Shown here one piece after another: positions 16,090 through 25,015 of a stretch of 64,000 nucleotides of DNA. Both the position numbers and the translations under genes were made by a program. Numbering within the stretch: the first letter of the stretch is position 1; each line of letters begins with the position of its first letter. Origin of the DNA: Prevotella sp. E13-27 (lineage in GTDB: Bacteria > Bacteroidota > Bacteroidia > Bacteroidales > Bacteroidaceae); the NCBI RefSeq assembly GCF_023217965.1, contig NZ_JALPSC010000001.1, forward strand, positions 930,001-994,000, given 5' to 3'. Below the pieces are notes generated by a model, which saw nothing but the letters and a program-made list of their open reading frames with translations, was not told the DNA's origin and searched no databases.

Positions 16090-18093
16090 ATGAAACGATT
16101 ATTTTTTTCTGTATTAATGATATTGGCTGCTTTGTCAACACAGGCACAAGGCTGGCCCGAGAACTACGGTGGCGTGATGCTGCAAGCATTCTATTGGGAC
16201 TCATACAGCGACAGCAAGTGGACCAAGCTTGAGTCACAGGCCGACGACCTCGCACAGACGTTCAGCTTGGTATGGATTCCACAGAGTGGCTATTGCGGCG
16301 GCCAGTCCATGGGCTACGACGACCTGTACTGGTTTACTAACTACAACAGCTCGTTCGGTACAAAGACAGAGCTAAAGTCCATGATCAACACCTTCAAGGA
16401 TAAAGGAATGAAGACCATTGCCGACGTGGTCATCAACCACCGTAGGAACAAGTCCAACTGGGTTGACTTCCCCAAGGAGACCTATAACGGCGAGGTCTAT
16501 GAGATGACCTCTACCGACATCTGCGCCAACGATGACGGTGGCAACACACTAACATGGGCCAATAGCAACGGCTATAGCCTTAGCACTAACAACGACACCG
16601 GCGAGGGATGGGACGGCATGCGCGACCTCGACCACAAAAGTGAGAATGTACAGCGATGTGTCAAGGCATACCTTAAGTTCCTGCTCAACGACCTGGGCTA
16701 TGCCGGCTTCCGCTACGACATGGTGAAAGGCTACTCGCCATCGTTCACCGGCATGTATAACACCGACTCACAGCCCGAGTTCTCCGTTGGCGAGTGCTGG
16801 GACGGCACCACCACCATTCGCAACTGGGTCAACGGCACTAAGGTCGATGGTGTGATACAGTCGGCTGCCTTCGACTTCCAGTTCCGCTATGTGGTGCGCA
16901 ACGCTGCCAATGATGACAACTGGCAGAAGCTGGGCATGCAGAACGACGGCAACTGGCCGCTGATGTCATCGAAGACATCGTCGGGAACCTATCGCCGCTA
17001 TGCCGTTACCTTCGTTGAGAACCACGACACCGAGTGGCGCACAAACGCCAGGCAGGACCCACTGCTGCGCGACACGCTGGCTGCCAACGCGTTCATGCTC
17101 GCCATGCCTGGCACGCCCTGTGTCTTCCTTAAGCACTGGCAGAGCTACCGCAACGAGATAAAGTCCATGGCTGCCGTGCGCCAGCTGGCTGGCATCACCA
17201 ACACCAGCGTCTATACACAGCTCGCATCACAGAAAGCCTACTATGCTGTGCAGACCGACAGCCGTCTGCTGGCAGTCGTAGGTCACACGGAGCAGTGGAC
17301 ACCCGACGCCGCCCAGTGGATAAAGGTTCTCGACGGCTACCACTATGCCTACTATCTGGCACCATCGCTGCAGACGGCATGGATAGACAAGGCATCAGGC
17401 ACCTACGAGGGTAAGACAAGCGTCATGCTCTCAGCAGTCACCGACAACGCCAACGCTCGCATCGTCTATACCACCGACGGCACCACACCCACCGCACAGA
17501 GCACTGCCGTCGCTTCTGGCACACAGCTGGAGCTGCCCTATGGCACCACCACGCTGAAGGCTGCACTCCTCGTTGACGGACAGGTGCAGACCGTCATCGA
17601 GCGCAACTACGTGGTAAACGAAATCTATGTTCCTTCTTTCTGCGTGGTCAACGATGGCGAGACATGTGCTTTCTTCGAGGCACCGTCAACATGGACGAGC
17701 ACCATAAAATGCTGGGCATGGGACGAAAACAACTATACCGGAGGCATATGGCCGGGAAAGTCGTGCTCGAAGCTCGGTAAGAACGACCGCACGGGCAACT
17801 ACGTATGGAAATGGACCTATGACGGAACGCTCACCACTCAGCCGTCATGGATCATCTTCAGCAACAACGGCTCACCGCAGACGGCAGACCTGCCATTCCA
17901 GAACGGCGGCTACTACACCATCGACGGCTTTAAGGCCAACGTCATCACTGCAATAAAGGCTCCACAGACGAAGGAGGCCGTCGCCACAGCTATCTACACC
18001 ATCGACGGTCGTCGCATCGCCCGTCCCACAAAAGGACTGAACATCATCCGCTATAGCGACGGCAGAACCCAGAAAGTCCTTCTCCGACCATAG
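16090..18093 (+). CDS. GH13 alpha-amylase with CBM26-like module and C-terminal sorting-type tail
   Basis: 667 residues. Signal peptide (1-20), then an alpha-amylase barrel: 'VMLQAFYWD' start, 'IADVVINH', nucleophile D210 (GFRYD), acid/base E235 (SVGECW), D313 (VENHDT). After about residue 410 a chitobiase-like beta domain ('IVYTTDGTTPT'), then a starch-binding module resembling CBM26 (about 515-620, 'CAFFEAPSTWTSTIKCWAWD'). The end, 'IYTIDGRRIARPTKGLNIIR', resembles the C-terminal tail of many secreted Prevotella enzymes and may mark type IX export; that is inference. With the preceding GH13 it would degrade starch outside the cell and maltodextrins in the periplasm. Confidence 0.9.
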   Translation: MKRLFFSVLMILAALSTQAQGWPENYGGVMLQAFYWDSYSDSKWTKLESQADDLAQTFSLVWIPQSGYCGGQSMGYDDLYWFTNYNSSFGTKTELKSMINTFKDKGMKTIADVVINHRRNKSNWVDFPKETYNGEVYEMTSTDICANDDGGNTLTWANSNGYSLSTNNDTGEGWDGMRDLDHKSENVQRCVKAYLKFLLNDLGYAGFRYDMVKGYSPSFTGMYNTDSQPEFSVGECWDGTTTIRNWVNGTKVDGVIQSAAFDFQFRYVVRNAANDDNWQKLGMQNDGNWPLMSSKTSSGTYRRYAVTFVENHDTEWRTNARQDPLLRDTLAANAFMLAMPGTPCVFLKHWQSYRNEIKSMAAVRQLAGITNTSVYTQLASQKAYYAVQTDSRLLAVVGHTEQWTPDAAQWIKVLDGYHYAYYLAPSLQTAWIDKASGTYEGKTSVMLSAVTDNANARIVYTTDGTTPTAQSTAVASGTQLELPYGTTTLKAALLVDGQVQTVIERNYVVNEIYVPSFCVVNDGETCAFFEAPSTWTSTIKCWAWDENNYTGGIWPGKSCSKLGKNDRTGNYVWKWTYDGTLTTQPSWIIFSNNGSPQTADLPFQNGGYYTIDGFKANVITAIKAPQTKEAVATAIYTIDGRRIARPTKGLNIIRYSDGRTQKVLLRP

Positions 18094-18207
18094 AGTATGA
18101 CTACAGACTTTTTTGACTATAGACTACAGACTTTGGACTATGGACGATAGAATTGCAATATAGGGCAGTCCAAATAGTGATGTAGTCTTGGCTATACTTA
18201 TTTACAA

Positions 18208-18310
18208 ACTCGTCGAGTTTGGTGACCAAAGTCGACGAGTTTGGCGACCAAAGTCGACGAGTTTGGCGACCAAAGTCGACGAGTTTGGCGACCAAAGTCG
18301 ACGAGTTTGG
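18208..18310. repeat. 22-bp tandem repeat, about 4.5 copies
   Basis: Units 18214-18235, 18236-18257, 18258-18279, 18280-18301 and a partial one, each CGAGTTTGGCGACC followed by AAAGTCGA. Each unit contains the inverted pair TTTGG-CGA-CCAAA and a GTCGAC palindrome. The whole is flanked by arrays of 'GACTATAGACTACAGACTTT'-like hexamer repeats on both sides (18097-18150 and 18510-18565). The gap 18094-18569 holds no gene. Confidence 0.85.
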
Positions 18311-18407
18311 TTTTCAGGGTAGTAAAAACGAGAATACGAGGATGTCAGAACTATATTATAGAACTGTCAGAAAAGAGGGTGTATCAAAACACAAGATTTA
18401 TTTAAAA

Positions 18408-18493
18408 ACAACGGATTTCGCGGATTTCACGGATTTAAGCCCTACTGATAATCAGTATCTAAGAAAATCCGTTTAATCCGTGAAATCCGTTGT
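18408..18493. repeat. Long imperfect inverted repeat, probable convergent terminator
   Basis: 18408-18439 ('ACAACGGATTTCGCGGATTT...') pairs with 18464-18493 ('...AATCCGTGAAATCCGTTGT'). It sits between the convergent amylase operon and flippase gene. Confidence 0.6.
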
Positions 18494-18569
18494 GGTTAAT
18501 AATGACACGTCCTCATAGTCTAAAGTCTATAGTCATCTATAGTCTATAGTCTAAAACTGTAGTCTGTGG

Positions 18570-20027
18570 TCATTTCCTGAAGTATTTACCGATGACTGGC
18601 AGGTTGGAGAGCGGGAAGTCGTTGTGGATGACAATGCTGACGAAGAACATGATGACCAGCGTGTTGAAGCCGAGGGAGATCCACTGACTGTAGTTGTCGT
18701 GGATATAGTCCATGGAGACATAGCTCACGGCAGTGAGCAACACATAGTAGAAGATGCTCTGCATGGGATAGTCGATAGGGTTCTGACGCTGTCCGATGAC
18801 ATAGCTCAGCACCATTGCCGTGCCATAGCCAGCCACGCCGGCCCATGCACAAGCCATGTAGCCATAGATGGGGATGAAGATGATGTTCACGGCAAACAGC
18901 ATGGCACAGCCTGCCAGTGAGAACCATGCTCCGTAGATGGTCTTGTCGATGAGCTTATACCAGAACGACAGGTTGAAATAGACGCCCATCATGATCTCTG
19001 CCACCATGACGATGGGCACGACGCGCAGTCCGTCCCAGTAGTCCTCGCCAATGAGATAGCGCAGAAGGTCGATATATCCCATGACGAAAAGGAACGCCAG
19101 CAGCGTGAAGATGAGGAAGTATTTCATTGCCTTGGCATAGAACTCCTTTGAGTTCTTGTCCTTGGCTCCGGCAAAGACTAACGGCTCATAGGCGAAACGG
19201 AACGCCTGTGTTATCATGGCCATGATCATGGCGATCTTTGTAGCTGCACCATAGATGCCCAGCTGCATGTTCGCGTCGGGACCGTCATAGACCATGGGGA
19301 AGATGATGACAGAGGCCGTCTGGTTCAGTATGCCGGCTATTCCGAACAAGAGTATGGGCCACGAATAGCTGAACATGCGACGCAGCATGTCGGTGTCGAG
19401 AAGCTTTCCCTCGCCACGGAAGGCATCGGCAATCTCGCTATAAAGTGCCAGCGTGACGACGATGGTGCAGACGAGGTTGATATAGAAAACATAGCTGACA
19501 TCGCTGCCGTCCATGACAACGAAATAGATGATGTTAAGACCTATGCTCAGGAGGATGTTCAACAGCTGCAGGGCGGCAAACTTCAGCGCCTTGTTCTTAT
19601 AGCGCAGATAGTCGAAGGGTATGCACTTCGTGGCATCAATGGCCACGGTGAGCGCCATGACCCACACCCACTCAGTGTGGTCGGCATAGTTGATGGCCGA
19701 GCTGATAGGACCCAGCAGCACCAGCACGAGCAGGAAGAACAGCAGCGACAGTCCGCCGACGAAGAAGAGCGTGGTGGAATAGGCTGTGCGCGCATTCTCC
19801 GTATCCTTGTTGGCGAAGCGGAAGAACGTGGTCTCCATGCCGAAGGTGAGCAGCACGAGGATGATTGCCGTGTAGCCGTAGATATTTGTTATCACGCCAT
19901 AGCCACCGCTTGCCGCCGAGATATAGTTGGTGTACAGGGGCACAAGCAGATAGTTGAGGAAGCGCCCGATGATGCTCGACAGACCGTAGATGGCGGTGTC
20001 TTTTGCCAGTGAAGCGAGTTTTGACAT
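18570..20027 (-). CDS. Polysaccharide flippase (Wzx/MOP superfamily)
   Basis: 485 residues with 12-14 hydrophobic segments and little soluble sequence. The start 'LAKDTAIYGLSSIIGRFLNY' followed by LLVPLYT is the usual opening of the polysaccharide biosynthesis/Wzx family, with glycine- and tyrosine-rich helices through to the end. It would move lipid-linked sugar units across the inner membrane. No glycosyltransferases are adjacent; the only neighbour on this strand is the SpmAB-like gene 15 bp upstream, so its pathway cannot be read from context. Confidence 0.85.
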   Translation of the reverse strand: MSKLASLAKDTAIYGLSSIIGRFLNYLLVPLYTNYISAASGGYGVITNIYGYTAIILVLLTFGMETTFFRFANKDTENARTAYSTTLFFVGGLSLLFFLLVLVLLGPISSAINYADHTEWVWVMALTVAIDATKCIPFDYLRYKNKALKFAALQLLNILLSIGLNIIYFVVMDGSDVSYVFYINLVCTIVVTLALYSEIADAFRGEGKLLDTDMLRRMFSYSWPILLFGIAGILNQTASVIIFPMVYDGPDANMQLGIYGAATKIAMIMAMITQAFRFAYEPLVFAGAKDKNSKEFYAKAMKYFLIFTLLAFLFVMGYIDLLRYLIGEDYWDGLRVVPIVMVAEIMMGVYFNLSFWYKLIDKTIYGAWFSLAGCAMLFAVNIIFIPIYGYMACAWAGVAGYGTAMVLSYVIGQRQNPIDYPMQSIFYYVLLTAVSYVSMDYIHDNYSQWISLGFNTLVIMFFVSIVIHNDFPLSNLPVIGKYFRK

Positions 20028-20042
20028 AGTCCTTTTTTTGTT

Positions 20043-21275
20043 TTATGCAAAGAAGAAATAGCAGATGCCTATTGCAGAGATGATGCCTGCCAGGTCGGCC
20101 AGCAGTCCGCATGCCACGGCGTGGCGGGTATAGCGTATGCCCACAGAGCCGAAATAGACGGCGAGGATGTAGAACGTGGTGTCGGTAGAGCCTTGGAAGA
20201 CACACGACAGGCGCCCTATGAACGAGTCGGCACCATAGGTGGTCATGGCATCGACCATCATGCCACGGGCGCCGCTGCCAGAGAGGGGCTTCATGAGCGC
20301 CGTGGGCAGTGCGCCGACCCACTCGCTGTCAATGCCCGACACCTCAACGGCGCGCTGTATGCCGCTGATGAGCATGTCCATGGCTCCCGAGGCGCGGAAC
20401 ACACCTATAGCCACGAGTATAGCCACGAGATAGGGAATGATGCGCACGGCTGTCTGGAACCCTTCTTTTGCTCCCTCGATGAACGAGTCATAGACGTTGA
20501 CTTTCTTTCGCATGCCTGCGATGATGAAGCCAATGATGATGGTCATGAGGAGAATGTTGGCCACAGTGGTGCTCACGCGGTTCATCATCAGCGAGTCGAG
20601 CTGGCTGAAGCCCCAGATGATGCCTGCCACCACGACACATGCGCCACCGAGGGTGAGCAGCAGCGTGCGGTTGATGAGGTTTATGCGCTGATAGAGCGAG
20701 GTGACAATGATGCCTGCCAGCGTAGAGAAGAATGTGGCAAGCAGTATGGGAATGAAGATGTCGGTAGGCTGTGAGGCTCCCATCTGCGCACGATAGACCA
20801 TGATTGAGATGGGGATGAGCGTCAGACCGGAGGTGTTGAGCACCAGGAACATTATCATGGGGTTTGAGGCGGTGTCCTTCTTCGTGTTCAGCTCCTGCAG
20901 CTGCTCCATGGCCTTCAAGCCGAGCGGTGTGGCGGCATTGTCGAGGCCGAGCATGTTGGCGGAGATGTTCATGAAGATGCTGCCCGTGACGGGATGACCC
21001 TTGGGGATGTCGGGAAACAGTCGCACGAAGACGGGACTGAGCAGTCGTGCCAGTGCGTTGACAAGTCCGCCGCGCTCACCAATCTTCATTATGCCAAGCC
21101 ACAGGGAGAGGACACCCGTCAGTCCGAGTGATATCTCAAAGGCTGTCTTAGACGAGGCGAATGTCGAGTCCATCATTGCGGGGAAGACATCGAAGTCGCC
21201 AAAAAACACAAGTCGTATTAATGCCACAATGAAGGCAACGACGAAAAAAGCTATCCAGATATAATTCAGAACCAT
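20043..21275 (-). CDS. SpmA-SpmB fusion, nucleoside recognition (Gate) domain protein
   Basis: 410 residues, about the sum of SpmA (around 200) and SpmB (around 180). The first half has 'FEISLGLTGVLSLWLGIMKI' and 'NISANMLGLDNAATPLGLKA', diagnostic of SpmA. The second half has 'DSFIEGAKEGFQTAVRIIPY' and 'GARGMMVDAMTTYGADSF', typical of SpmB. It is a polytopic membrane protein. In spore formers the pair affects spore-core dehydration; in non-sporulating Bacteroidetes the role is unknown, presumably transport. It precedes the flippase by 15 bp. Confidence 0.85.
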   Translation of the reverse strand: MVLNYIWIAFFVVAFIVALIRLVFFGDFDVFPAMMDSTFASSKTAFEISLGLTGVLSLWLGIMKIGERGGLVNALARLLSPVFVRLFPDIPKGHPVTGSIFMNISANMLGLDNAATPLGLKAMEQLQELNTKKDTASNPMIMFLVLNTSGLTLIPISIMVYRAQMGASQPTDIFIPILLATFFSTLAGIIVTSLYQRINLINRTLLLTLGGACVVVAGIIWGFSQLDSLMMNRVSTTVANILLMTIIIGFIIAGMRKKVNVYDSFIEGAKEGFQTAVRIIPYLVAILVAIGVFRASGAMDMLISGIQRAVEVSGIDSEWVGALPTALMKPLSGSGARGMMVDAMTTYGADSFIGRLSCVFQGSTDTTFYILAVYFGSVGIRYTRHAVACGLLADLAGIISAIGICYFFFA

Positions 21276-21305
21276 AGTGCAAAATTACTATTCTATATGT
21301 GAAAA

Positions 21306-21321
21306 TGCAAATTAATTTGCA
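21306..21321. promoter_or_regulatory. 16-bp perfect palindrome TGCAAATTAATTTGCA
   Basis: Located in the 110-bp divergent gap between the SpmAB-like and LruC genes, 31 bp from the SpmAB start. The position suits an operator for either gene. Confidence 0.4.
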
Positions 21322-21385
21322 ATTTTCCTAACTTTTTTGTAATTTCGCCGCGTCATCACAACCAATTGTCTGAAAAAACCGAAAA

Positions 21386-22669
21386 ATGAGAACTCACCTC
21401 TTTAAATATATAGCGCTTGTGCTATGCCCGTTGGCACTTGTAGCATGCAAGCGAGACATGTTCGACCCATCGGCCTACAAGACCATTATCCAGGAGTCGT
21501 TTCCAATAGAAGACATAGACCCTGCGCATAACTGGAACCTCACACAGAGCCATTCCACTGTCGTCAATGCGAATGTTGACGCCACGGTCAACATAACGCA
21601 GATACGCATACTCAACGGCAACCCCTACTCCACCAAGAAAGTGGAGGTGTTGGCGGAGACCGATGCCAGCCGCGGTGATACGAAGACACTGTCCTACTAT
21701 ACCCCGGCATATCAGAAAGAACTTTACATAGCTGCTGTCACCGACGACGGGCGCCATCTGCTGAAGACGTTCAATGTGGACAGCCAGCCGACGGTGGAGC
21801 TCAGTGATGTGCAGGAATATGACACGAAGATAAACAAGCCCATCTATCAGACATACACCTACCTCTATGAGACCACCTACCCTGAGCCTGGCGACTGGGA
21901 CTTCAACGACCTCGTGATGCGCATTCAGAAGCTGCCGGCACAGAGCGCCAACGAGATTCGCCTTGAGGTGACACTCGAGGCTGTGGGATGCCAGAAGCAG
22001 GTGGCGGCAGCCATTCACCTGTTGAACTATAGCTACGACGACATAGAGAGCGTGACGACAGAGGACGGACGCACCTTCGACGGTGGCTTGAACATCAAGC
22101 GAACGTTCATCGAGAAGCCCGACCTGCTGCTGAAGGGTCTCCACGGTGAGGCAATAGTGAACCTCTTCGAGGATGCTCACTATGCCCTCGCGGCACAGCT
22201 CGAAGCTAAGGAGTATGGCGGCAATCCTAAACACATATTCTACAACACCCACCGTAAACCGTCAGGCAACACACAGGCACAGGTGGCAGCGAAACGCATC
22301 ACCTATGTGATAAAGCTGAAGAACCCGCAACAGGCTGGTAACTTCTCACTCGAAGACATAGACCCCTTCGCCATGGAGGACTTCAACTCCGGACGATGGG
22401 AGATACATACCTTTGCACATAAGAGCGACCAGATGCTCCACGACCTCGGCTCTAACGAGACGGCAAAGAGCAACAACATGTCGTGGGCGCTGGTGATTCC
22501 TAGCTCAACCTTCCGCTGGCCGATAGAGGGCGAGAGCCTGGGACTATACAAAGAGGGCATACTCACCGGTGCATACATGAAGAGCGGCCACTCCTACGCA
22601 CAGTGGGTGAGAGACCACACCATCTGTCTCGACTGGTTCATCTACCCCACCACAGGAATAGTGTATTAA
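21386..22669 (+). CDS. LruC/DUF4842 domain lipoprotein
   Basis: 427 residues. Lipobox LVAC at about residues 18-21. The middle part carries the DUF4842/LruC hallmark 'YTYLYETTYPEPGDWDFNDL' followed by VMRI, an acidic, possibly Ca-binding, segment. Upstream 'FPIEDIDPAHNWNLTQSHST' is typical of the same Bacteroidales lipoproteins. Likely exposed on the outer membrane. Function unknown; similar proteins are often near surface glycan genes, and a GH43 gene follows here. The region after the stop (22674-22712) is a GAGAGGT-type hexamer repeat. Confidence 0.8.
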   Translation: MRTHLFKYIALVLCPLALVACKRDMFDPSAYKTIIQESFPIEDIDPAHNWNLTQSHSTVVNANVDATVNITQIRILNGNPYSTKKVEVLAETDASRGDTKTLSYYTPAYQKELYIAAVTDDGRHLLKTFNVDSQPTVELSDVQEYDTKINKPIYQTYTYLYETTYPEPGDWDFNDLVMRIQKLPAQSANEIRLEVTLEAVGCQKQVAAAIHLLNYSYDDIESVTTEDGRTFDGGLNIKRTFIEKPDLLLKGLHGEAIVNLFEDAHYALAAQLEAKEYGGNPKHIFYNTHRKPSGNTQAQVAAKRITYVIKLKNPQQAGNFSLEDIDPFAMEDFNSGRWEIHTFAHKSDQMLHDLGSNETAKSNNMSWALVIPSSTFRWPIEGESLGLYKEGILTGAYMKSGHSYAQWVRDHTICLDWFIYPTTGIVY

Positions 22670-22745
22670 TAAATAGAGGTGAGAGGTAAGAGGTAAGAGG
22701 TGAGAGGTGAGCTTGTGAAACATGCGAAACTAATATATAACAGCT

Positions 22746-23705
22746 ATGAAGAAAATCATTGTATCGCTGCTGGCACTCATCAGCATGACTGCCACAGCAC
22801 AGAAAAACCCAATCCTGCCGGAGATGCACGCCGACCCTGAGGTGCTGGCCGACGGCGGACGTTACTACATCTACTCCACCACCGACGGTGCTCCCGGCTG
22901 GGGCGGCTACTATTTCACCTGCTACTCGTCGAAGAACCTGAAGAAATGGGACTATGAGGGCATAATCCTTGACCTGAAGAAAGACACCAAGTGGGCACGC
23001 GGCAACGCATGGGCACCATGTATAGAGAAGAAAAACGGTAAGTACTACTTCTACTACAGCGGCGACCAGGGCGAGCGCAAGGCAATAGGCGTGGCAATTG
23101 CCGACAGTCCCACAGGTCCGTTCCGCGACTTCGGACAGCCCATCGTGGACAAGCGTCCCGAGGGACAGAAGAACGGACAGCAGATAGATGTTGATGTGTT
23201 CACCGATGACGACGGTCAGAGCTACCTCTACTGGGGCAATGGCTACATGGCTGGTGCAAAGCTCAACGATGACATGACGTCTATAGACGAATCGACAGTG
23301 AAGCTCATGACTCCGCGTGGCGGCTCACTGAAGGACTATGCCTACCGTGAGGCTCCCTATGTGTTCAAGCGCAACGGCATATACTATTTCCTCTGGAGCG
23401 TTGACGACACCGGCTCACCCAACTACCATGTGGCCTACGGCACATCGACATCGCCTCTCGGTCCTATCAAGGTGGCCGACGAGCCTGTCATCCTCATCCA
23501 GCGTCCCGACCAGAAGATCTACGGCACCGCACATAACTCTGTACTGAAGGTGCCCGGCAAGGACAAGTGGTACATAGTCTATCACCGCATAAACCCCGCC
23601 TATCTCGACCGCAAGGACGGCCCGGGCTTCCATCGCGAAGTGTGCATAGACCGCATGTTCTTCGAGAAAGACGGCCGCATCAAACCTGTAGTACCAACGA
23701 ACTAA
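22746..23705 (+). CDS. GH43 family glycosidase
   Basis: 319 residues with a signal peptide (1-18). The five-bladed propeller signatures are clear: catalytic base D30 (MHADPEV), pKa modulator D148 (QQIDVDVFTDDDG) and acid E202 (YREAPYVFKR). The protein ends soon after the propeller, so it has no accessory domain. Members act on arabinan, xylan or galactan side chains; the exact linkage cannot be read from sequence. It stands alone beyond the LruC gene. Confidence 0.85.
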   Translation: MKKIIVSLLALISMTATAQKNPILPEMHADPEVLADGGRYYIYSTTDGAPGWGGYYFTCYSSKNLKKWDYEGIILDLKKDTKWARGNAWAPCIEKKNGKYYFYYSGDQGERKAIGVAIADSPTGPFRDFGQPIVDKRPEGQKNGQQIDVDVFTDDDGQSYLYWGNGYMAGAKLNDDMTSIDESTVKLMTPRGGSLKDYAYREAPYVFKRNGIYYFLWSVDDTGSPNYHVAYGTSTSPLGPIKVADEPVILIQRPDQKIYGTAHNSVLKVPGKDKWYIVYHRINPAYLDRKDGPGFHREVCIDRMFFEKDGRIKPVVPTN

Positions 23706-23748
23706 TCAAGAACTTTTTTGTTTGTCAAGAATAATCTTAATATAAAGA

Positions 23749-23780
23749 AAGCGGGACAAGACTTGCGTCTTATCCCGCTT
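23749..23780. terminator. Bidirectional terminator between GH43 and rpmH
   Basis: AAGCGGGACAAGAC (23749-23762) pairs with GTCTTATCCCGCTT (23767-23780) with one mismatch. T-rich tracts lie on both sides (23713-23723 read as A-run for the minus strand, and 23785-23794), serving convergent genes. Confidence 0.75.
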
Positions 23781-23825
23781 AATTGTTTTTCCTTTAAAAG
23801 GTCTTGTTTGCCTCGCGGCAACATC

Positions 23826-23981
23826 TTACTTACCGTGGTTCTCGTCACTAACGGTGAGCTTCTTGCGACCCTTTGCGCGGCGTGAAGCCAGTACGCGACG
23901 GCCATTCTTAGTAGCCATGCGCTCGCGGAAACCATGCTTATTCACGCGGCGGCGATTGTGTGGTTGAAATGTTCTTTTCAT
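23826..23981 (-). CDS. rpmH: 50S ribosomal protein L34
   Basis: 51 residues: [20 protein letters not shown], then [20 protein letters not shown] and a short acidic tail. This is L34, a small basic protein of the large ribosomal subunit. The core (to residue 44) is highly conserved; the tail 'SDENHGK' is species-specific. Monocistronic here, with its own promoter (24029-24036) and a terminator at 23749-23780. Confidence 0.97.
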   Translation of the reverse strand: MKRTFQPHNRRRVNKHGFRERMATKNGRRVLASRRAKGRKKLTVSDENHGK

Positions 23982-24028
23982 TGCAATGAATCTTTTTATT
24001 TATTAGTACTAATCTCCGAATCGGGCTG

Positions 24029-24036
24029 CAAAATTA
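24029..24036 (-). promoter_or_regulatory. -7 box of rpmH
   Basis: Minus strand TAATTTTG, 47 bp before the rpmH start codon. Confidence 0.5.
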
Positions 24037-24130
24037 CTATTTTCTTTTTATTTACGCAAGAAAATCGTAAAAAATAGGCTCTTTTTTTGTTTTTTTCGAG
24101 AAAAAGGCATCTAAAATCAAGAAAAATACG

Positions 24131-24138
24131 TATATTTG
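24131..24138 (+). promoter_or_regulatory. -7 box of the TonB-like gene
   Basis: TATATTTG, 28 bp before the ATG at 24167. Confidence 0.55.
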
Positions 24139-24166
24139 CAGTTCAAACTTAAAACTATAACATATC

Positions 24167-24661
24167 ATGAAACAGCTTTTTAATCTTAGATTTATCATCG
24201 CTTCATTAGCACTCGTTTTCGGTTTGTCAACAGTCAGTGCACAAGAGGAGAAGCAAAAAGTGCTCGATGTTGTTGAACAGATGCCACAGTTTGCGCCCTG
24301 CGAATATGAGATAACGAAATGGGTGACTATTAACGATACGAATGGACCGCGACGAGTTGCAACAAAGGAGACTGTTAAGAACCCTGGCGGTGCAGCAGGT
24401 CTCATGATGTACCTCAGTCAGAACGTAAAATATCCTGCTATCGCCGAGGAGAACGGCATTCAGGGCCGAGTAGTCTGCACATTCGTTGTTGAATGCGACG
24501 GTTCCATCAGCGATGTTAAGGTTGCAAAAGGCGTCGATCCCACGCTTAACAAGGAAGCTGTTCGTGTGCTCAGCGCAATGCCAAAATGGACACCAGGCAT
24601 GCAGAAAGGCGTCCCAGTGCGTGTCAAATACACCGTTCCTGTATCTTTCCGTCTGCAATAG
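24167..24661 (+). CDS. Secreted TonB C-terminal domain protein
   Basis: 164 residues. Signal peptide (1-25, ending VSA), then a short linker and a TonB C-terminal domain: 'YLSQNVKYPAIAEENGIQGR', 'VVCTFVVECDGSISDVKVAK', 'LNKEAVRVLSAMPKWTPGMQ' and a terminal beta strand. It lacks the membrane anchor and proline-rich spacer of a true energy transducer, so it is one of the free-standing periplasmic TonB-C proteins frequent in Bacteroidetes. Role unknown. Confidence 0.85.
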   Translation: MKQLFNLRFIIASLALVFGLSTVSAQEEKQKVLDVVEQMPQFAPCEYEITKWVTINDTNGPRRVATKETVKNPGGAAGLMMYLSQNVKYPAIAEENGIQGRVVCTFVVECDGSISDVKVAKGVDPTLNKEAVRVLSAMPKWTPGMQKGVPVRVKYTVPVSFRLQ

Positions 24662-24703
24662 CTTAATAATTATCAAAGAATTTGACAAGCTAACAACAAA
24701 TTA

Positions 24704-24719
24704 ATAGAAAAATTTCTAT
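24704..24719. promoter_or_regulatory. HicB operator, upstream half
   Basis: ATAGAAAAATTTCTAT, a near-perfect palindrome. It is the exact reverse complement of the second site (24735-24750); centres are 31 bp apart, about three helical turns, so two repressor units would sit on one face of the DNA. It lies just upstream of the -33 box. Confidence 0.65.
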
Positions 24720-24724
24720 TTTTC

Positions 24725-24755
24725 TTGGCTAATAATAGAAATTTTTCTATTTTTG
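24725..24755 (+). promoter_or_regulatory. hicAB promoter
   Basis: CTTGG at 24724-24728 serves as -33 and TATTTTTG at 24748-24755 as -7, about 20 bp apart. The downstream operator half overlaps the -7 box, giving a simple autorepression layout. Confidence 0.65.
24735..24750. promoter_or_regulatory. HicB operator, downstream half
   Basis: ATAGAAATTTTTCTAT, overlapping the first three bases of the -7 box. Confidence 0.65.
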
Positions 24756-24785
24756 CATCGCAAATCTATACTTTATAAATAAGTA

Positions 24786-24965
24786 ATGAAGAGCACAGAA
24801 TTACATAGAAGATTCATAAAAGCAGGCTACAAGTTTGACCATGCAGAAGGAAGCCACTACTTCTATATAAAAGACGGCATAATGACCGAACCTATTCCAT
24901 ATCATGGAGCGAAAGAAATGGGAAAAGGAATAGCTAACAAGCTAATTAGAAAATACGGAGTGTGA
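24786..24965 (+). CDS. hicA: HicA-type mRNA interferase toxin
   Basis: 59 residues starting MKSTELHRRFIKAGYKFDHA and continuing EGSHYFYIKDG...PIPYHGAKEMGKGIANKLIRKYG. The 'G.GSH..Y' block (here EGSHYFY) carries the catalytic histidine of the HicA double-stranded-RNA-binding-like fold, and 'P.HG.KE...G....I.K' the C-terminal helix. It would cleave mRNA when free of HicB. The HicB gene follows 50 bp downstream. Confidence 0.88.
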   Translation: MKSTELHRRFIKAGYKFDHAEGSHYFYIKDGIMTEPIPYHGAKEMGKGIANKLIRKYGV

Positions 24966-25015
24966 GAATTAAAAAACAGAAACATTATTGTCTAATTCTA
25001 AAGAAACGTTGAGTC

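Noticed and set aside
18101..18295. Minus-strand frame with repeated 'LVDFGRQTRRLWSP' sequence
   Set aside because: It is only the translation of the 22-bp tandem repeat, with no start signal.
18208..18310. Possible CRISPR array (regular 22-bp periodicity)
   Set aside because: The units are contiguous with no unique spacers and no cas genes nearby; it is a simple tandem repeat.
20121..20774. Long plus-strand frame opposite the SpmA-SpmB gene
   Set aside because: His/Ala/Glu-rich shadow; the minus-strand frame has clear SpmA and SpmB motifs.
23702..23935. Open frame on the minus strand over the rpmH region
   Set aside because: Wrong frame; the true gene is the 51-codon rpmH at 23826-23981, which matches L34 throughout.
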